Origin: Streptomyces sp. HNM0574 | Lineage (GTDB): Bacteria > Actinomycetota > Actinomycetes > Streptomycetales > Streptomycetaceae | Assembly (NCBI RefSeq): GCF_012726235.1 | Contig: NZ_JAASAH010000006.1 | Span: 283,745 to 347,744, forward strand | Length of the DNA: 64,000 bases | Direction: 5' to 3' | In this document: positions 8,201-16,938 of the stretch, in pieces | Layout of the letters: every line of letters begins with the position of its first letter | Position numbering within the stretch: position 1 is the stretch's first letter | Position numbers and translations under genes: made by a program | The notes under the pieces: model-generated | Told to the model about the DNA's origin: nothing | The model's database searches: none | The model's input: the letters and a program-made list of their open reading frames with translations, nothing else

Positions 8201-10519
8201 TCAGGCCCCGTGCCCGCTGCGTCGGTTCCCGCCGCCGGCCGCCTCCAGCCGGACGACGACGCCCTTCGAGGTGGGGGTGTTGCTGATGTCGGCGACGCTG
8301 TCCAGCGGGACGAGGACGTTCGTCTCCGGGTAGTACGCGGCCGCCGACCCCGGCGGGGTCGGGTAGGCGACGGCGCGGAACGCCGGGGCCCGCCGCTCCA
8401 CCCCGCCGTACCGGAGGCCGACCAGATCGACGAGGGCGCCGTCCGCGAGGCCGGACGCCGCCAGGTCGGCCGGATTGACGAGAACCACGCGCCGGCCGCC
8501 CCTGATCCCCCGGTAGCGGTCGTCCGGGGCGTAGGGCACGGTGTTCCACTGGTCGTGCGAGCGGAGGGTCTGCAACAGCAGGTGCCCCGGCGGCACTTCG
8601 GGCACGACGAGCTCGTTCACGGTGAGGACGGCGGTGCCGCCCGGGGTGCGGAACTCCCCGCGGTTGACGGGCTGGGGCAGCCGGAAGCCGCCGGGGGCGC
8701 GGACGCGGGTGTTGAAGTCCTCGAAGCCCTCGACGACCCGCGCGATCCGGTCCCGGACGGTGTCGTAGTCCGCCTCGAAGTCCGCCCAGGGAATCCCCGG
8801 CGACGGCGCCAGCACCTTGCGGGCCAGCCGGCTGACGATGCTCACCTCGCTCAGCAGCCGTCCGGACGCGGGCGCCAGCCGGCCCCGGGTGGCGTGCACC
8901 TCGCTCATGGAGTCCTCGACGGTCATGAACTGCTCGCCGCCCGCCTGGACGTCCCGGTCGCTGCGGCCGAGCGTCGGCAGGATCAGCGCTGTACGGCCGC
9001 ACACGGTGTGCGAGCGGTTGAGTTTCGTCGAGACGTGGGCCGTCAGCCGGCAGGTGCGCAGGGCGCGTTCGGTGGCCTCGCTGTCCGGCGAGGCCCGGAC
9101 GAAGTTGCCCGCGAAGCCGAGGAAGACGCGGGCCCGGCCGTCCCGCATGGCGCGGATGGCGTCCACCGAGTCCAGGCCGTGCGCCCGGGGCGGGGTGAAC
9201 CCGAACTCGCGCCCGAGCGCGTCCAGGAACGCCCCGGGCATCCGCTCCCAGATGCCCATCGTGCGGTCGCCCTGGACGTTGCTGTGCCCGCGCACCGGGC
9301 ACACCCCGGCGCCCGGGCGGCCGATGTTGCCGCGCAGCAGCAGGAAGTTGACGACCTCCCGGATGGTGGGCACGCCGTGCTTGTGCTGCGTCAGTCCCAT
9401 CGCCCAGCACACCACGACGCTCCGGCTGCGCAGCACCCGCGCGTGCACGTCCTCGATCTCCTCGCGGGTCAGGCCGGTGGCCGCCAGCACCGCGTCCCAG
9501 GAGGTCGTCCTGATGTGCGCGGCGAAGGCGTCGAAGCCGGAGGTGTGCGCGTCGAGGAAGGCCCGGTCCAGCACCGTGCCGGGGTGCCGGTCCTCGGCCT
9601 CCAGGAGGAGCAGGTTCAGCGCCTGGAAGAGGGCGAGGTCGCCGCCGGGACGGATCTGCAGGAACCGGTCGGCGATCTCCGTGCCCCGGCCGAGCAGCCC
9701 GCGCGCCTTCTGCGGGTGCTTGAACCGCAGCAGCCCCGCCTCGGGCAGCGGGTTGACGGCCACGACCTGCCCGCCCCGCCGCTTGGTCTCCTCCAGCGCG
9801 GACAGCATGCGCGGATGGTTGGTGCCCGGGTTCTGGCCGACGACGAACACCAGGTCGGACGCGTGGAGGTCGTCGAGGCTCACGCTGCCCTTGCCGGTGC
9901 CCAGGGTCTCCTGGAGCGCGGCGCCGCTGGACTCGTGGCACATGTTGGAGCAGTCGGGCAGGTTGTTGGTGCCGAAGGCCCGCGCGAACAGCTGGAGCAG
10001 GAAGGCCGGTTCGTTGGCCAGCCTCCCCGAGGTGTAGAAGAGCGCCTCGTCCGGCGAGTCCAGCCCGCGCAGTTCACCGGCGACGAGCTCCAGGGCCTCG
10101 TCCCAGCCGATCGGCTCGTAGTGCTCGCCGCCCTCGCGCAGCACCATCGGCTCGGTGAGGCGCCCCTGCTGGTTCAGCCAGCGGTCGGACCTCCGGGCCA
10201 GCTCCCGGACGGGGTGCCGCCGGAAGAATTCCGCGCTGACCCGGCGCGAGGTGGCCTCGTCGGCGACGTGCTTGGCGCCGTTCTCGCAGTACTCGTTCCG
10301 GTGCCGCTCGCCCGGGCGGGGGTCGGGCCAGGCGCAGCCGGGGCAGTCGAAGCCCCGCGGCTGGTTGACGCCGAGCAGCGTCAGCGCGGTGCGCCGCGGC
10401 GAGGTCTGCCCGAGGGCGTAGCCGAGCGCGTGCGCGACGGCGGGCGCCCCGGTCGCCCAGGTCTTCGGCGGGGACACCTCCGGGGCGTCCTCCTCGTCCC
10501 GTTCGTCGGCCTCGCGCAT
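8201..10519 (-). CDS. FdhF/YdeP-family molybdopterin oxidoreductase (formate dehydrogenase-like)
   Basis: This 772-residue protein has an N-terminal Cys cluster (CPGCAWPD near residue 59, YCENGAKH near 77), the molybdopterin region with SNMCHESSG and VGQNPGTNHPRML, and a C-terminal molydopterin dinucleotide-binding barrel (NTPTSKG at the end). It belongs to the YdeP/FdhF-like alpha family that acts without a dedicated Fe-S subunit gene. In this cluster formate is produced by PurU, so oxidation of formate to CO2 is the likely task, by context. It lies 81 bp downstream of gbcA in the same direction, probably the same operon. Confidence 0.82.
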   Translation of the reverse strand: MREADERDEEDAPEVSPPKTWATGAPAVAHALGYALGQTSPRRTALTLLGVNQPRGFDCPGCAWPDPRPGERHRNEYCENGAKHVADEATSRRVSAEFFRRHPVRELARRSDRWLNQQGRLTEPMVLREGGEHYEPIGWDEALELVAGELRGLDSPDEALFYTSGRLANEPAFLLQLFARAFGTNNLPDCSNMCHESSGAALQETLGTGKGSVSLDDLHASDLVFVVGQNPGTNHPRMLSALEETKRRGGQVVAVNPLPEAGLLRFKHPQKARGLLGRGTEIADRFLQIRPGGDLALFQALNLLLLEAEDRHPGTVLDRAFLDAHTSGFDAFAAHIRTTSWDAVLAATGLTREEIEDVHARVLRSRSVVVCWAMGLTQHKHGVPTIREVVNFLLLRGNIGRPGAGVCPVRGHSNVQGDRTMGIWERMPGAFLDALGREFGFTPPRAHGLDSVDAIRAMRDGRARVFLGFAGNFVRASPDSEATERALRTCRLTAHVSTKLNRSHTVCGRTALILPTLGRSDRDVQAGGEQFMTVEDSMSEVHATRGRLAPASGRLLSEVSIVSRLARKVLAPSPGIPWADFEADYDTVRDRIARVVEGFEDFNTRVRAPGGFRLPQPVNRGEFRTPGGTAVLTVNELVVPEVPPGHLLLQTLRSHDQWNTVPYAPDDRYRGIRGGRRVVLVNPADLAASGLADGALVDLVGLRYGGVERRAPAFRAVAYPTPPGSAAAYYPETNVLVPLDSVADISNTPTSKGVVVRLEAAGGGNRRSGHGA

Positions 10520-10600
10520 GCGGTCACACCTCGTCGGCTCGTGCGGGCGGTCGGGTCCGCCGGCCGGTCGGGTGTCTCCCGGCGGCCGGCGGTGCGGGGG

Positions 10601-11737
10601 TCAGCCCGCGGCCTCCTCCTTCGCCAGCCGGGTCTGCAGCCAGGTGTGGAACTCGCCGATGTGGTGCTCGCTGGGGACGAGGACGCCGCCGGCCGCGTAG
10701 CCGCGGGAGCCCATGCCGAGCTGGGTGCGCTCGCAGGCGTCGAAGTCCTGCTGGTTGACGCGGTGGAAGAGCTCGACGGAGCGCTCCACGTCCTTGCCGC
10801 CCGCCACCACGTCCGGGAGGTAGAGCCAGTCGCACTCCACCATCGTGCGGTCGGCCGCCATCGGGTACATCCGGTGGAAGATCACATGGTCGGGCACCAG
10901 GTTGACGAAGACCTGCGGCCGGACGGTGATCGCGTAGTAGCGGCGGTCCTGTTCCTCGGTGACGCCGGGAATCCGGTCCAGCCCCTCGGAGCCGTCCACG
11001 GTGAAGCCCTTGGCCTCCTCGGAGAACTCGGCGCCGTGGCCCACGTAGTACTGCGCCGCCAGCCCGTCCGCGAACTCGGGGAGCACCTCGGTGAGTTCGG
11101 GGTGGATGGTGGCGCAGTGGTAGCACTCCATGAAGTTCTCGATGATGAGCTTCCAGTTGGCCCGCACGTCGTAGGTGACCCGCCGGCCCACCTGGAGCCC
11201 GTCGATGCCGTAGTGGTCGATCGCCTCCCGGTCGCCGAGCCGTTCGGCCACCGCGCCGGCCACCTCCTCCTCGAAGGAGGGCGGTTCCTCGGCCAGACAC
11301 ACCCACACGTGGCCGAGCCACTCGCGGACGTGCACGGAGATCAGGCCGTAGGTGCCGCGGTCGATGTCCGGCATGGAGGTCAGGTTCGGGGCGGCGACGA
11401 GCTTGCCGTCCAGGCCGTAGGTCCAGGCGTGGTACGGGCACTGGAAGTTGCGCTTGACCTCGCCGGACTCCTGGGTGCACAGCCGGGCGCCGCGGTGCCG
11501 GCAGATGTTGAGGAAGGCGCGCACCGAGCCGTCCCGTGAGCGGGTGACGAGCACGCTCTCCCGGCCGACCTGCACGGTGCGGAACCGCCCGGGTTTGTCC
11601 AGCTCGTCGGCGCGGACGGCGCAGAACCACATCCGCTCGAACAGGTGTTGCTGCTCCCGGGCGAAGAAGGCCGCGTCCGTGTAGGTGTCGCCGGGAAGCG
11701 TGGCGATGAGGCTGGGAGGAAGGCTGGTGAGGGACAT
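10601..11737 (-). CDS. gbcA: Glycine betaine demethylase, Rieske oxygenase subunit
   Basis: This 378-residue oxygenase has a Rieske [2Fe-2S] centre (C79, H81, C100, H103 in CRHRGARL and CPYHAW) and a mononuclear iron site in the NFMECYHCATIH segment. It matches GbcA-type enzymes that oxidatively demethylate glycine betaine to dimethylglycine and formaldehyde. I chose ATG at 11737 (MSLTSLPPSL); the frame is open for 35 more codons but these are low-complexity and unlike the family. The RBS is weak (AAAGGTTG). The Rieske ferredoxin and a broken reductase lie divergently. Two 36-bp inverted repeats sit in the shared 630-bp control region. The betaine assignment rests on the linked DmgO and SoxBDAG genes. 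Confidence 0.85.
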   Translation of the reverse strand: MSLTSLPPSLIATLPGDTYTDAAFFAREQQHLFERMWFCAVRADELDKPGRFRTVQVGRESVLVTRSRDGSVRAFLNICRHRGARLCTQESGEVKRNFQCPYHAWTYGLDGKLVAAPNLTSMPDIDRGTYGLISVHVREWLGHVWVCLAEEPPSFEEEVAGAVAERLGDREAIDHYGIDGLQVGRRVTYDVRANWKLIIENFMECYHCATIHPELTEVLPEFADGLAAQYYVGHGAEFSEEAKGFTVDGSEGLDRIPGVTEEQDRRYYAITVRPQVFVNLVPDHVIFHRMYPMAADRTMVECDWLYLPDVVAGGKDVERSVELFHRVNQQDFDACERTQLGMGSRGYAAGGVLVPSEHHIGEFHTWLQTRLAKEEAAG

Positions 11738-11938
11738 CGTGCAACCTTTCGGCAAGCGGTCGGACACGCACTCGGCGGCAGGGGAAAGGGCGAAGGGGAG
11801 CCCGCTGCGGGGGAGTTGGCGCTCGTCGCGGGCAGGGCGCAAGGGTGCCGCCCCGTGGCGGCCGGGCTACGGGGCGGACGGCGGGGCGGTGGGAGCGGAG
11901 GGAACGGCAGCTGTGCGGGCCGGACCGGTCGTCCGGCT

Positions 11939-11974
11939 GTTTCGTACTGCGCATCACGTTGCGTTGTGAGAAAC
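11939..11974. promoter_or_regulatory. 36-bp inverted repeat, candidate activator/repressor site 1
   Basis: The outer arms are GTTTC and GAAAC. Read outward the two half-sites are GTTGCGTTGTGAGAAAC and GATGCGCAGTACGAAAC, which share the pattern GnTGCGnnGTnnGAAAC. It is about 200 bp upstream of gbcA and has the same total length as the second repeat. Confidence 0.55.
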
Positions 11975-12188
11975 GGTGCGGCAGGGGTCGGCCGACTGTC
12001 AAGAGAGTCGCGGGAGTTGCCGGTCAGTAGGTGTGAAGCCCCTGGTCAGGAGCGGGATTCGGGAGCTTCGGCGGGCCGCTTTCCGGGGGCCCGGGCGGCG
12101 GTCCCCCATGTCGCCGCGCCGGCACGGGAGTTGCCCTCGGGCCGTTCCCGGCACCCTCTTGACAACGCCGGGGGCGCGCGGAAATTCT

Positions 12189-12224
12189 GTTCCGCGATGC
12201 GATGACCGTTGCGCATGACGGAAC
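12189..12224. promoter_or_regulatory. 36-bp inverted repeat, candidate activator/repressor site 2
   Basis: The outer arms are GTTCCG and CGGAAC with inner ATGCG/CGCAT. The right half-site GTTGCGCATGACGGAAC agrees with the right half of site 1 (GATGCGCAGTACGAAAC) at 13 of 17 positions. It lies 143 bp upstream of the ferredoxin start. Confidence 0.55.
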
Positions 12225-12367
12225 GCGTGGCGGGTCTTCCGGCACGCGCCGACGCTCCGCGCTTCCCCGGTGTCCCGCCGGCGGCCGGCCCCGGCCCTCC
12301 GGGCCCGGCTCCCCGGGCGGCCGCCTCTCCCTTTTCTCCCGTCGGGCAACCGAACCCGGAGGTTTCC

Positions 12368-12688
12368 ATGATCACGGTGTGTCCCCTGGAGGACCTGCCA
12401 CCCGGCGAATCCGTGCGCGTCACGGAGGGGGTGCCGGTCCCCGTAGCGGTCTTCAACGCGGACGGCACGCTGTACGCGATCGACGACACCTGCACCCACC
12501 AGGACGCCTCGCTCTCCGACGGCTTCCTGGAGGGCTGCTTCGTCGAATGCCCGCTGCACGAAGCCTTCTTCGACCTGCGCACCGGGCGCCCCACCTGCCC
12601 GCCGGCCCGGAAGCCGGTGCGCACCCACGAGGTCTCCGTGGCCGACGGCCACGTGATGCTGCACGTCACCGTGAGGGAGCCCGCATGA
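12368..12688 (+). CDS. Rieske-type ferredoxin of the betaine demethylase
   Basis: A 106-residue small Rieske ferredoxin. Cluster ligands are C42 and H44 (DTCTHQDASL) and C61 and H64 (ECPLHEAF). It probably carries electrons to GbcA across the divergent control region. CCCGGAGG precedes the ATG at 12368; an upstream extension of the frame is low-complexity. Its stop overlaps (ATGA) the start of the degraded ferredoxin reductase, so the two were once a translationally coupled pair. This differs from the GbcB of pseudomonads, which is a single flavin/2Fe-2S reductase. Confidence 0.85.
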   Translation: MITVCPLEDLPPGESVRVTEGVPVPVAVFNADGTLYAIDDTCTHQDASLSDGFLEGCFVECPLHEAFFDLRTGRPTCPPARKPVRTHEVSVADGHVMLHVTVREPA

Positions 12689-13655
12689 GGACAATCACCG
12701 TCGTCGGCGCCGAGCGGCACCGCCCGTACGACCGTCCGCCGCTGTCGAAGGGCTTCCTCGAAGGTGCCTTCGACGCCGCCGCGCTGGAGCCCGGGGACGC
12801 GGACGACCACGAAGTCCTCGGCGCCGACTGACTGTTGGGCGAGCGCGCGGTACGCCTCGACCCCGCGGCCCGGACGGTCGAGCCGGCGGGCCACCGGCGA
12901 CGTCGTCGCCCCGGGCCTCTGCCCGGCGCCGAGGGGCTCGCCGGCGTCCACACGCTCCGGACCCTCGACGACGCCCTCGCGCTCCGCGCCGGCCTGCTGC
13001 GCGGCCCGCAGCGCGTGGTCGTCCTCGGCGCCGGGTTCATCGGCGCCGAGGTGGCCTCGACGGCCCGCGGCCCCGGGCTGGACGTGACCGTCGTCGACCC
13101 GGTCGAGGTGCCGCAGGAGCGCGCCCTCGGCCGCGAGACGGGCACCGTCTGCGCGGCCCTGCACGCGGACCACGGCGTCCGGCTCGTGCACGACCGGACG
13201 GCCGGCTTCACCGGCGTACGCCTCGCCGGGGGCGAAGTGCTGCCCGCCGACACCGTCCTGGTGGGCGTCGGCGTCCGGCCCGCGGCCGGCCGGCTCGCGG
13301 GCCCGGGCGTCCGCGTGGACGACGGGGTGGTCTGCGACGCGGGCTGTGCCGCGAGCGTCCCGCGGGTGGTCGCCGTCGGCGACGTCGCCCGCCGCCCCGA
13401 CCCGTTCACCGGCCGGCCCGCGCGCGTCGAGCATTGGAGCACCGCCATGGAGCAGGCGGGCCGCGCGGCCAGGAGGCTGCTGACGGGGTCTCCTCGCCCG
13501 AGGTCGTCGAGGGGGACGTCGGGAGCCGGTCCTTCGCCGCCGTCCACCGCCGGGAGGACGCACCCGTCGCGGTGCTGTCGATGAACCGGCCCAAGCCGTT
13601 CAACCGGCTCCGGCGCACGCTCGTCTCACCGGCAGCGGCGGTCGCCGCCGCCTGA
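12685..13655 (+). pseudogene. Broken FAD-dependent ferredoxin reductase
   Basis: Remains of a roughly 400-residue ferredoxin-NAD+ reductase. The start (MRTI) jumps directly to TVVGAERHRPYDRPPLSK, so the first FAD-binding GxGxxG segment is deleted. An in-frame TGA at 12829-12831 stands where the family has Trp (..D-stop-LLGERAVRLDP). The segment around 12885-12940 is shortened and garbled before LPGAEGLAGVHTL. The NAD-binding VVVLGAGFIGAEVAS is intact. After HWSTAMEQAG the frame is lost near 13485-13520; the true tail (EGDVGSRSFAAVHRR, MNRPKPFNRLRR) continues in another frame to 13655. Several independent lesions make a sequencing artefact unlikely. The oxygenase must use another reductase. 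Confidence 0.88.
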
Positions 13656-13685
13656 CCGGCCGGGGACGTACCCCGGAGAAGCGGA

Positions 13686-13716
13686 GAGGGCCGGCCCCGT
13701 CCCGGGGCCGGCCCTC
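13686..13716. terminator. Hairpin terminator, 14-bp perfect stem
   Basis: GAGGGCCGGCCCCG pairs perfectly with its reverse complement across a 3-nt loop, between the convergent reductase pseudogene and purU. There is no T tract, as usual in Streptomyces. Confidence 0.75.
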
Positions 13717-13751
13717 CTGCGTGCCGGAGTCCGCGCCGGGGCAGCCCTGTC

Positions 13752-13788
13752 GGGCGTTCCCCGCACGCCGGACGTGCGGGGAACGCCC
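13752..13788. terminator. Hairpin terminator, 16-bp perfect stem
   Basis: GGGCGTTCCCCGCACG pairs perfectly with its complement around a 5-nt loop, 13 bp past the purU stop. Together with the previous hairpin it makes a bidirectional terminator pair. Confidence 0.75.
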
Positions 13789-13800
13789 CGGGGCCGGGAG

Positions 13801-14649
13801 TCAGCGGAAGACCACCGTGCTGTCCCCGTTGAGCAGCACCCGGCGCTCGCAGTGCCAGCGCACCGCGCGGGCCAGCGCGAGCGCCTCGGCGTCGCGCCCC
13901 ACGGCCTGCAGCGTGTGCGGCTCGTAGGTGTGGTCGATGCGGGTGACCTCCTGCTCGATGATCGGGCCCTCGTCCAGGTCGGGCGTGACGTAGTGCGCCG
14001 TCGCGCCGACGAGCTTGACGCCCCGCTCGTACGCCTGGTGGTAGGGCCTGGCGCCCTTGAAGCCGGGCAGGAACGAGTGGTGGATGTTGATCGCCCGGCC
14101 GTGCAGCGCCTTGCAGGTCCGGTCGGACAGCACCTGCATGTACCGGGCGAGGACGACGAGTTCGGCCTCGTACGCGTCGACCAGCTCCAGCAGCCGGGCC
14201 TCGGCCTCCGGCTTGGTGTCCTTGGTGACCGGGACGTGGACGAAGGGCAGCCCGGCGGCCTCGGCCATCGGGCGCAGGTCCTGGTGGTTGGAGACGACGG
14301 CGACGATGTCGCCGCCGAGGATGCCGGCCCGCCACCGGTAGATCAGGTCGTTCAGGCAGTGCCCCAGCTTGGACACCATGACCACCATGCGGGCGTTGCG
14401 GTGCGGCGAGAAGCGGTAGTCCATCCCGAAGTCCGCGGCCACGGGCTCGAATCCGCGCGCCGTCTGAGCCAGGTCGACCTCGTGGTCGGCGGTGACCCGG
14501 GTACGCAGGAACAGCCGCCCGCGCACCGGGTCGTCGAACTGCTGGTGCTCGCCGATGTCGCAGCCGTTCTCGAACAGGTAGGCACTCACCGCGCGGACGA
14601 TGCCGGTGCGGTTCGGGCAGCTCAGGGTGAGGGTGAAGGAACGGGTCAC
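13801..14649 (-). CDS. purU: Formyltetrahydrofolate deformylase
   Basis: A 282-residue PurU. An N-terminal ACT domain (SFTLTLSCPNRTGIVRAVS, residues 4-80) is followed by a formyltransferase fold with the catalytic run INIHHSFLPGF and the downstream GATAHYVTPDLDEGPI. It hydrolyses 10-formyl-THF to THF and formate. In this cluster it returns THF to DmgO, sarcosine oxidase and GlyA while passing formate to the FDH-like enzyme. It lies 22 bp after sdaA in the same orientation, so likely one transcript. Confidence 0.92.
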   Translation of the reverse strand: MTRSFTLTLSCPNRTGIVRAVSAYLFENGCDIGEHQQFDDPVRGRLFLRTRVTADHEVDLAQTARGFEPVAADFGMDYRFSPHRNARMVVMVSKLGHCLNDLIYRWRAGILGGDIVAVVSNHQDLRPMAEAAGLPFVHVPVTKDTKPEAEARLLELVDAYEAELVVLARYMQVLSDRTCKALHGRAINIHHSFLPGFKGARPYHQAYERGVKLVGATAHYVTPDLDEGPIIEQEVTRIDHTYEPHTLQAVGRDAEALALARAVRWHCERRVLLNGDSTVVFR

Positions 14650-14671
14650 GGGGGTCTCCTCAGCGGTCCAC

Positions 14672-16042
14672 TCAGCATTCGACGATGTTCAGAGCCAGCC
14701 CGCCGCGGGCGGTCTCCTTGTACTTGTCCTTCATGTCGGCGCCCGTCTCGCGCATCGTCAGAATCGCCTTGTCCAGCGAGACGTGGTGGGCGCCGTCGCC
14801 GCGCAGCGCCATGTGCGCGGCGGTGATGGCCTTCACCGAGGCCACCGCGTTCCGTTCGATGCAGGGGATCTGCACCAGGCCGCCGACCGGGTCGCAGGTC
14901 AGGCCGAGGTTGTGTTCGATGCCGATCTCCGCGGCGTTCTCCACCTGTTCGGGGGTGCAGCCGATGATCTCGGCGAGCCCCGCCGCGGCCATCGAGCAGG
15001 CGGAGCCGACCTCGCCCTGGCAGCCGACCTCGGCCCCGGAGATGGAGGCGTTCTCCTTGAACAGCAGCCCGACGGCGCCCGCGGTGAGCAGGAAGCGCAC
15101 CGCGTCCTCCTCGGAGAACGGCAGGAAGCGCAGCGCGTAGTGCAGCACCGCGGGCACGATCCCGGCGGCGCCGTTGGTCGGTGCCGTCACCACCCGGCCG
15201 CCCGCGGCGTTCTCCTCGTTCACCGCGAGCGCGTAGAGCGTCACCCAGTCCAGCGCGTCCAGTCCTCCGGCCGGGCCCGTCCCGGACTCCAGGCCGGCGC
15301 GGAGCTGGGCCGCGCGGCGGCGGACCCGCAGCCCGCCGGGCAGCACGCCCGTGGTCCGGGTGCCGCGCTCGACGCACTCCCGCATCACCGACCAGATGTG
15401 CAGCAGCCCGGAGCGGATCTCCTCCTCGCCGCGCCAGGACCGTTCGTTGGCCAGCATGATGTCGCTGATCCGCAGGCCGGTGCGGCGGGTCAGCGCGAGC
15501 AGCTCGTCGCCGGTGGTGAACGGGTACCGGACCGGGGTGGCGTCCTCCACCGGCACCGGGCGCCCTGCCTCGTCCTCGTCCAGGACGAAGCCGCCGCCGA
15601 CCGAGTAGTACGCGCGGCGGGCGAGTTCGGCGCCGCCGGCGTCGGCGGCGGTGAACAGCATCCCGTTGGTGTGGAAGTCCAGCCGTCCCCGGCGGTGCAG
15701 GACGACGTCCTCCTCGACCGAGAAATCGATCTTGTGCTCGCCGCCGAGGCTGATCCGCCCCTCCTCGCGGACGGCCGCGACCGCGGGCCCGGCGGCCACC
15801 GGGTCGACCAGATGCGGCTGTTCACCGGTGAGGCCCAGCACGACGGCCGGCACGCTGCCGTGGCCGTGCCCGGTGGCGCCGAGCGAGCCGAACAGTTCGC
15901 AGCGCAGCGACGCCGTCCGGGCCAGCGCGCCCGTCTCGCGCAGCCGGGAGACGAAGCGGAAGGCCGCGCGCATCGGTCCGACCGTGTGCGAACTGGAGGG
16001 CCCGATACCGACCTTGAACAGGTCGAACACGGAAATCGTCAT
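14672..16042 (-). CDS. sdaA: L-serine ammonia-lyase, iron-sulfur single-chain type
   Basis: A 456-residue serine dehydratase with fused beta and alpha domains. The start shows [16 protein letters not shown]; the [4Fe-4S] cysteines lie in [15 protein letters not shown] and the C-terminal cysteine tail ends LNIVEC. It converts serine to pyruvate and ammonia, the exit step of the betaine-sarcosine-glycine-serine route encoded here. It is divergent from the gntR gene and heads the sdaA-purU unit. Confidence 0.93.
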   Translation of the reverse strand: MTISVFDLFKVGIGPSSSHTVGPMRAAFRFVSRLRETGALARTASLRCELFGSLGATGHGHGSVPAVVLGLTGEQPHLVDPVAAGPAVAAVREEGRISLGGEHKIDFSVEEDVVLHRRGRLDFHTNGMLFTAADAGGAELARRAYYSVGGGFVLDEDEAGRPVPVEDATPVRYPFTTGDELLALTRRTGLRISDIMLANERSWRGEEEIRSGLLHIWSVMRECVERGTRTTGVLPGGLRVRRRAAQLRAGLESGTGPAGGLDALDWVTLYALAVNEENAAGGRVVTAPTNGAAGIVPAVLHYALRFLPFSEEDAVRFLLTAGAVGLLFKENASISGAEVGCQGEVGSACSMAAAGLAEIIGCTPEQVENAAEIGIEHNLGLTCDPVGGLVQIPCIERNAVASVKAITAAHMALRGDGAHHVSLDKAILTMRETGADMKDKYKETARGGLALNIVEC

Positions 16043-16148
16043 GTGCGCTCCTCTGCGCGCCTGCGCGGCCGGCCGCCGCGGCGGGTGGGAAGGGTGCGGG
16101 TGTGCGTGCCGGGAACGTCAGGGAAGCCGTCAACGCCCCGTCCGGGCC

Positions 16149-16168
16149 GGTGAGATGGCCATGTCACC
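16149..16168. promoter_or_regulatory. 20-bp palindrome between sdaA and the GntR gene
   Basis: GGTGAGATGGCCATGTCACC is a palindrome with a single mismatched pair. It lies just upstream of the TAGGAT -10-like box of the gntR gene and about 110 bp upstream of sdaA. It is a candidate autoregulatory operator, though its sequence is unlike the TGATATATCA sites near glyA. Confidence 0.5.
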
Positions 16169-16197
16169 GGCCGGGGGCAGGGCCTAGGATGAGGTCC

Positions 16198-16881
16198 GTG
16201 ACTGCCGCACCCCAGGAACGCCAGGGCCGCCCGGAAGCCCCCTCGGCCCCCGTCTCGCAGGCCGACCGGGCGTACGCCGCCATACAGGACCGGCTGATCA
16301 TGCTCGACCTGCCGCCCCTCGAACCCATCGACGAGGTACGGCTGATGGAGGCGCTGGAGATGGGCCGGACGCCGGTGCGCGAGGCACTCAAGCGCCTGGA
16401 GGGGGACCGGCTGGTGGTCTCGTACCCCCGGCGGGGCACGTTCGCCACCGGCGTGGACATCACCGATCTCGCGTACATCTCCGAGATCCGCTGCGAGCTC
16501 GAACCGCTGGCCGCCTTCCGGGCCGCCGAGACCGCCGGCGCGCACGCCCGCGCCGAACTCGGCGAACTGGCCGACGAGACCGACGGGCTGGACGTCCGCT
16601 CGATGGAGCGCGGCGAGCTCATGCGCTGGGACCTGCGGGTGCACCGGGCCATCTACCGGGCGTCGGGCAACCACTACCTGGAGGACTCGCTGGTCCGCTA
16701 CAACAACCTCGCCACGCGGATCTTCTGCCTGTTCCTGGACCGCATGGAGCACTTCGACCGGCACGTGGGCGAGCACACGGCCTTGCTGCGGGCGATCGCC
16801 CTCCGCAGGCCCGACGAGGCCGAACACCTCGCCCACGAGCACGTCGTCGGCTTCGAGAAGGCTGTCCGGGCGGTCATCTGA
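16198..16881 (+). CDS. GntR-family (FadR/FCD) transcriptional regulator
   Basis: A 227-residue regulator with an N-terminal winged helix (EVRLMEALEMGRTPVREALKRLEGD) and a C-terminal FCD ligand domain whose metal-binding residues are apparent (DLRVHRAI, GEHTALL, HLAHEHV). TAGGAT ends 7 nt before the GTG at 16198, suggesting a leaderless transcript; ATG at 16189 would add three residues. It sits between sdaA-purU and folD-fchA, in the centre of the betaine/C1 cluster, so it is the best local candidate for the regulator of the cluster. Its ligand is not known; a serine, glycine or sarcosine effector would fit by context. Confidence 0.87.
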   Translation: MTAAPQERQGRPEAPSAPVSQADRAYAAIQDRLIMLDLPPLEPIDEVRLMEALEMGRTPVREALKRLEGDRLVVSYPRRGTFATGVDITDLAYISEIRCELEPLAAFRAAETAGAHARAELGELADETDGLDVRSMERGELMRWDLRVHRAIYRASGNHYLEDSLVRYNNLATRIFCLFLDRMEHFDRHVGEHTALLRAIALRRPDEAEHLAHEHVVGFEKAVRAVI

Positions 16882-16938
16882 CGCGCCCCGCCTCCCCGCA
16901 CTCCGTACCGCCCCCGTTCCGTCCACCGGTCCGCGGCC

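Larger units (their letters stand above)
11738..12367. other. 630-bp divergent control region between gbcA and the ferredoxin gene
   Basis: No protein-coding signal is convincing here. It holds two 36-bp inverted repeats (11939-11974 and 12189-12224) and must contain the promoters for both the leftward gbcA operon and the rightward ferredoxin gene. I could not assign -35/-10 boxes with confidence. Confidence 0.6.

Noticed and set aside
8210..11539. A 1109-codon open frame on the plus strand antisense to the FDH-like and gbcA genes
   Set aside because: It is a GC-rich antisense shadow: it has low-complexity Arg/Gly/Val composition, no RBS or motif, and lies opposite two clear enzymes.
12829..12831. 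The TGA in the ferredoxin reductase read as selenocysteine or stop-codon recoding
   Set aside because: The family has Trp here, not Cys, and other lesions in the same gene point to simple decay.
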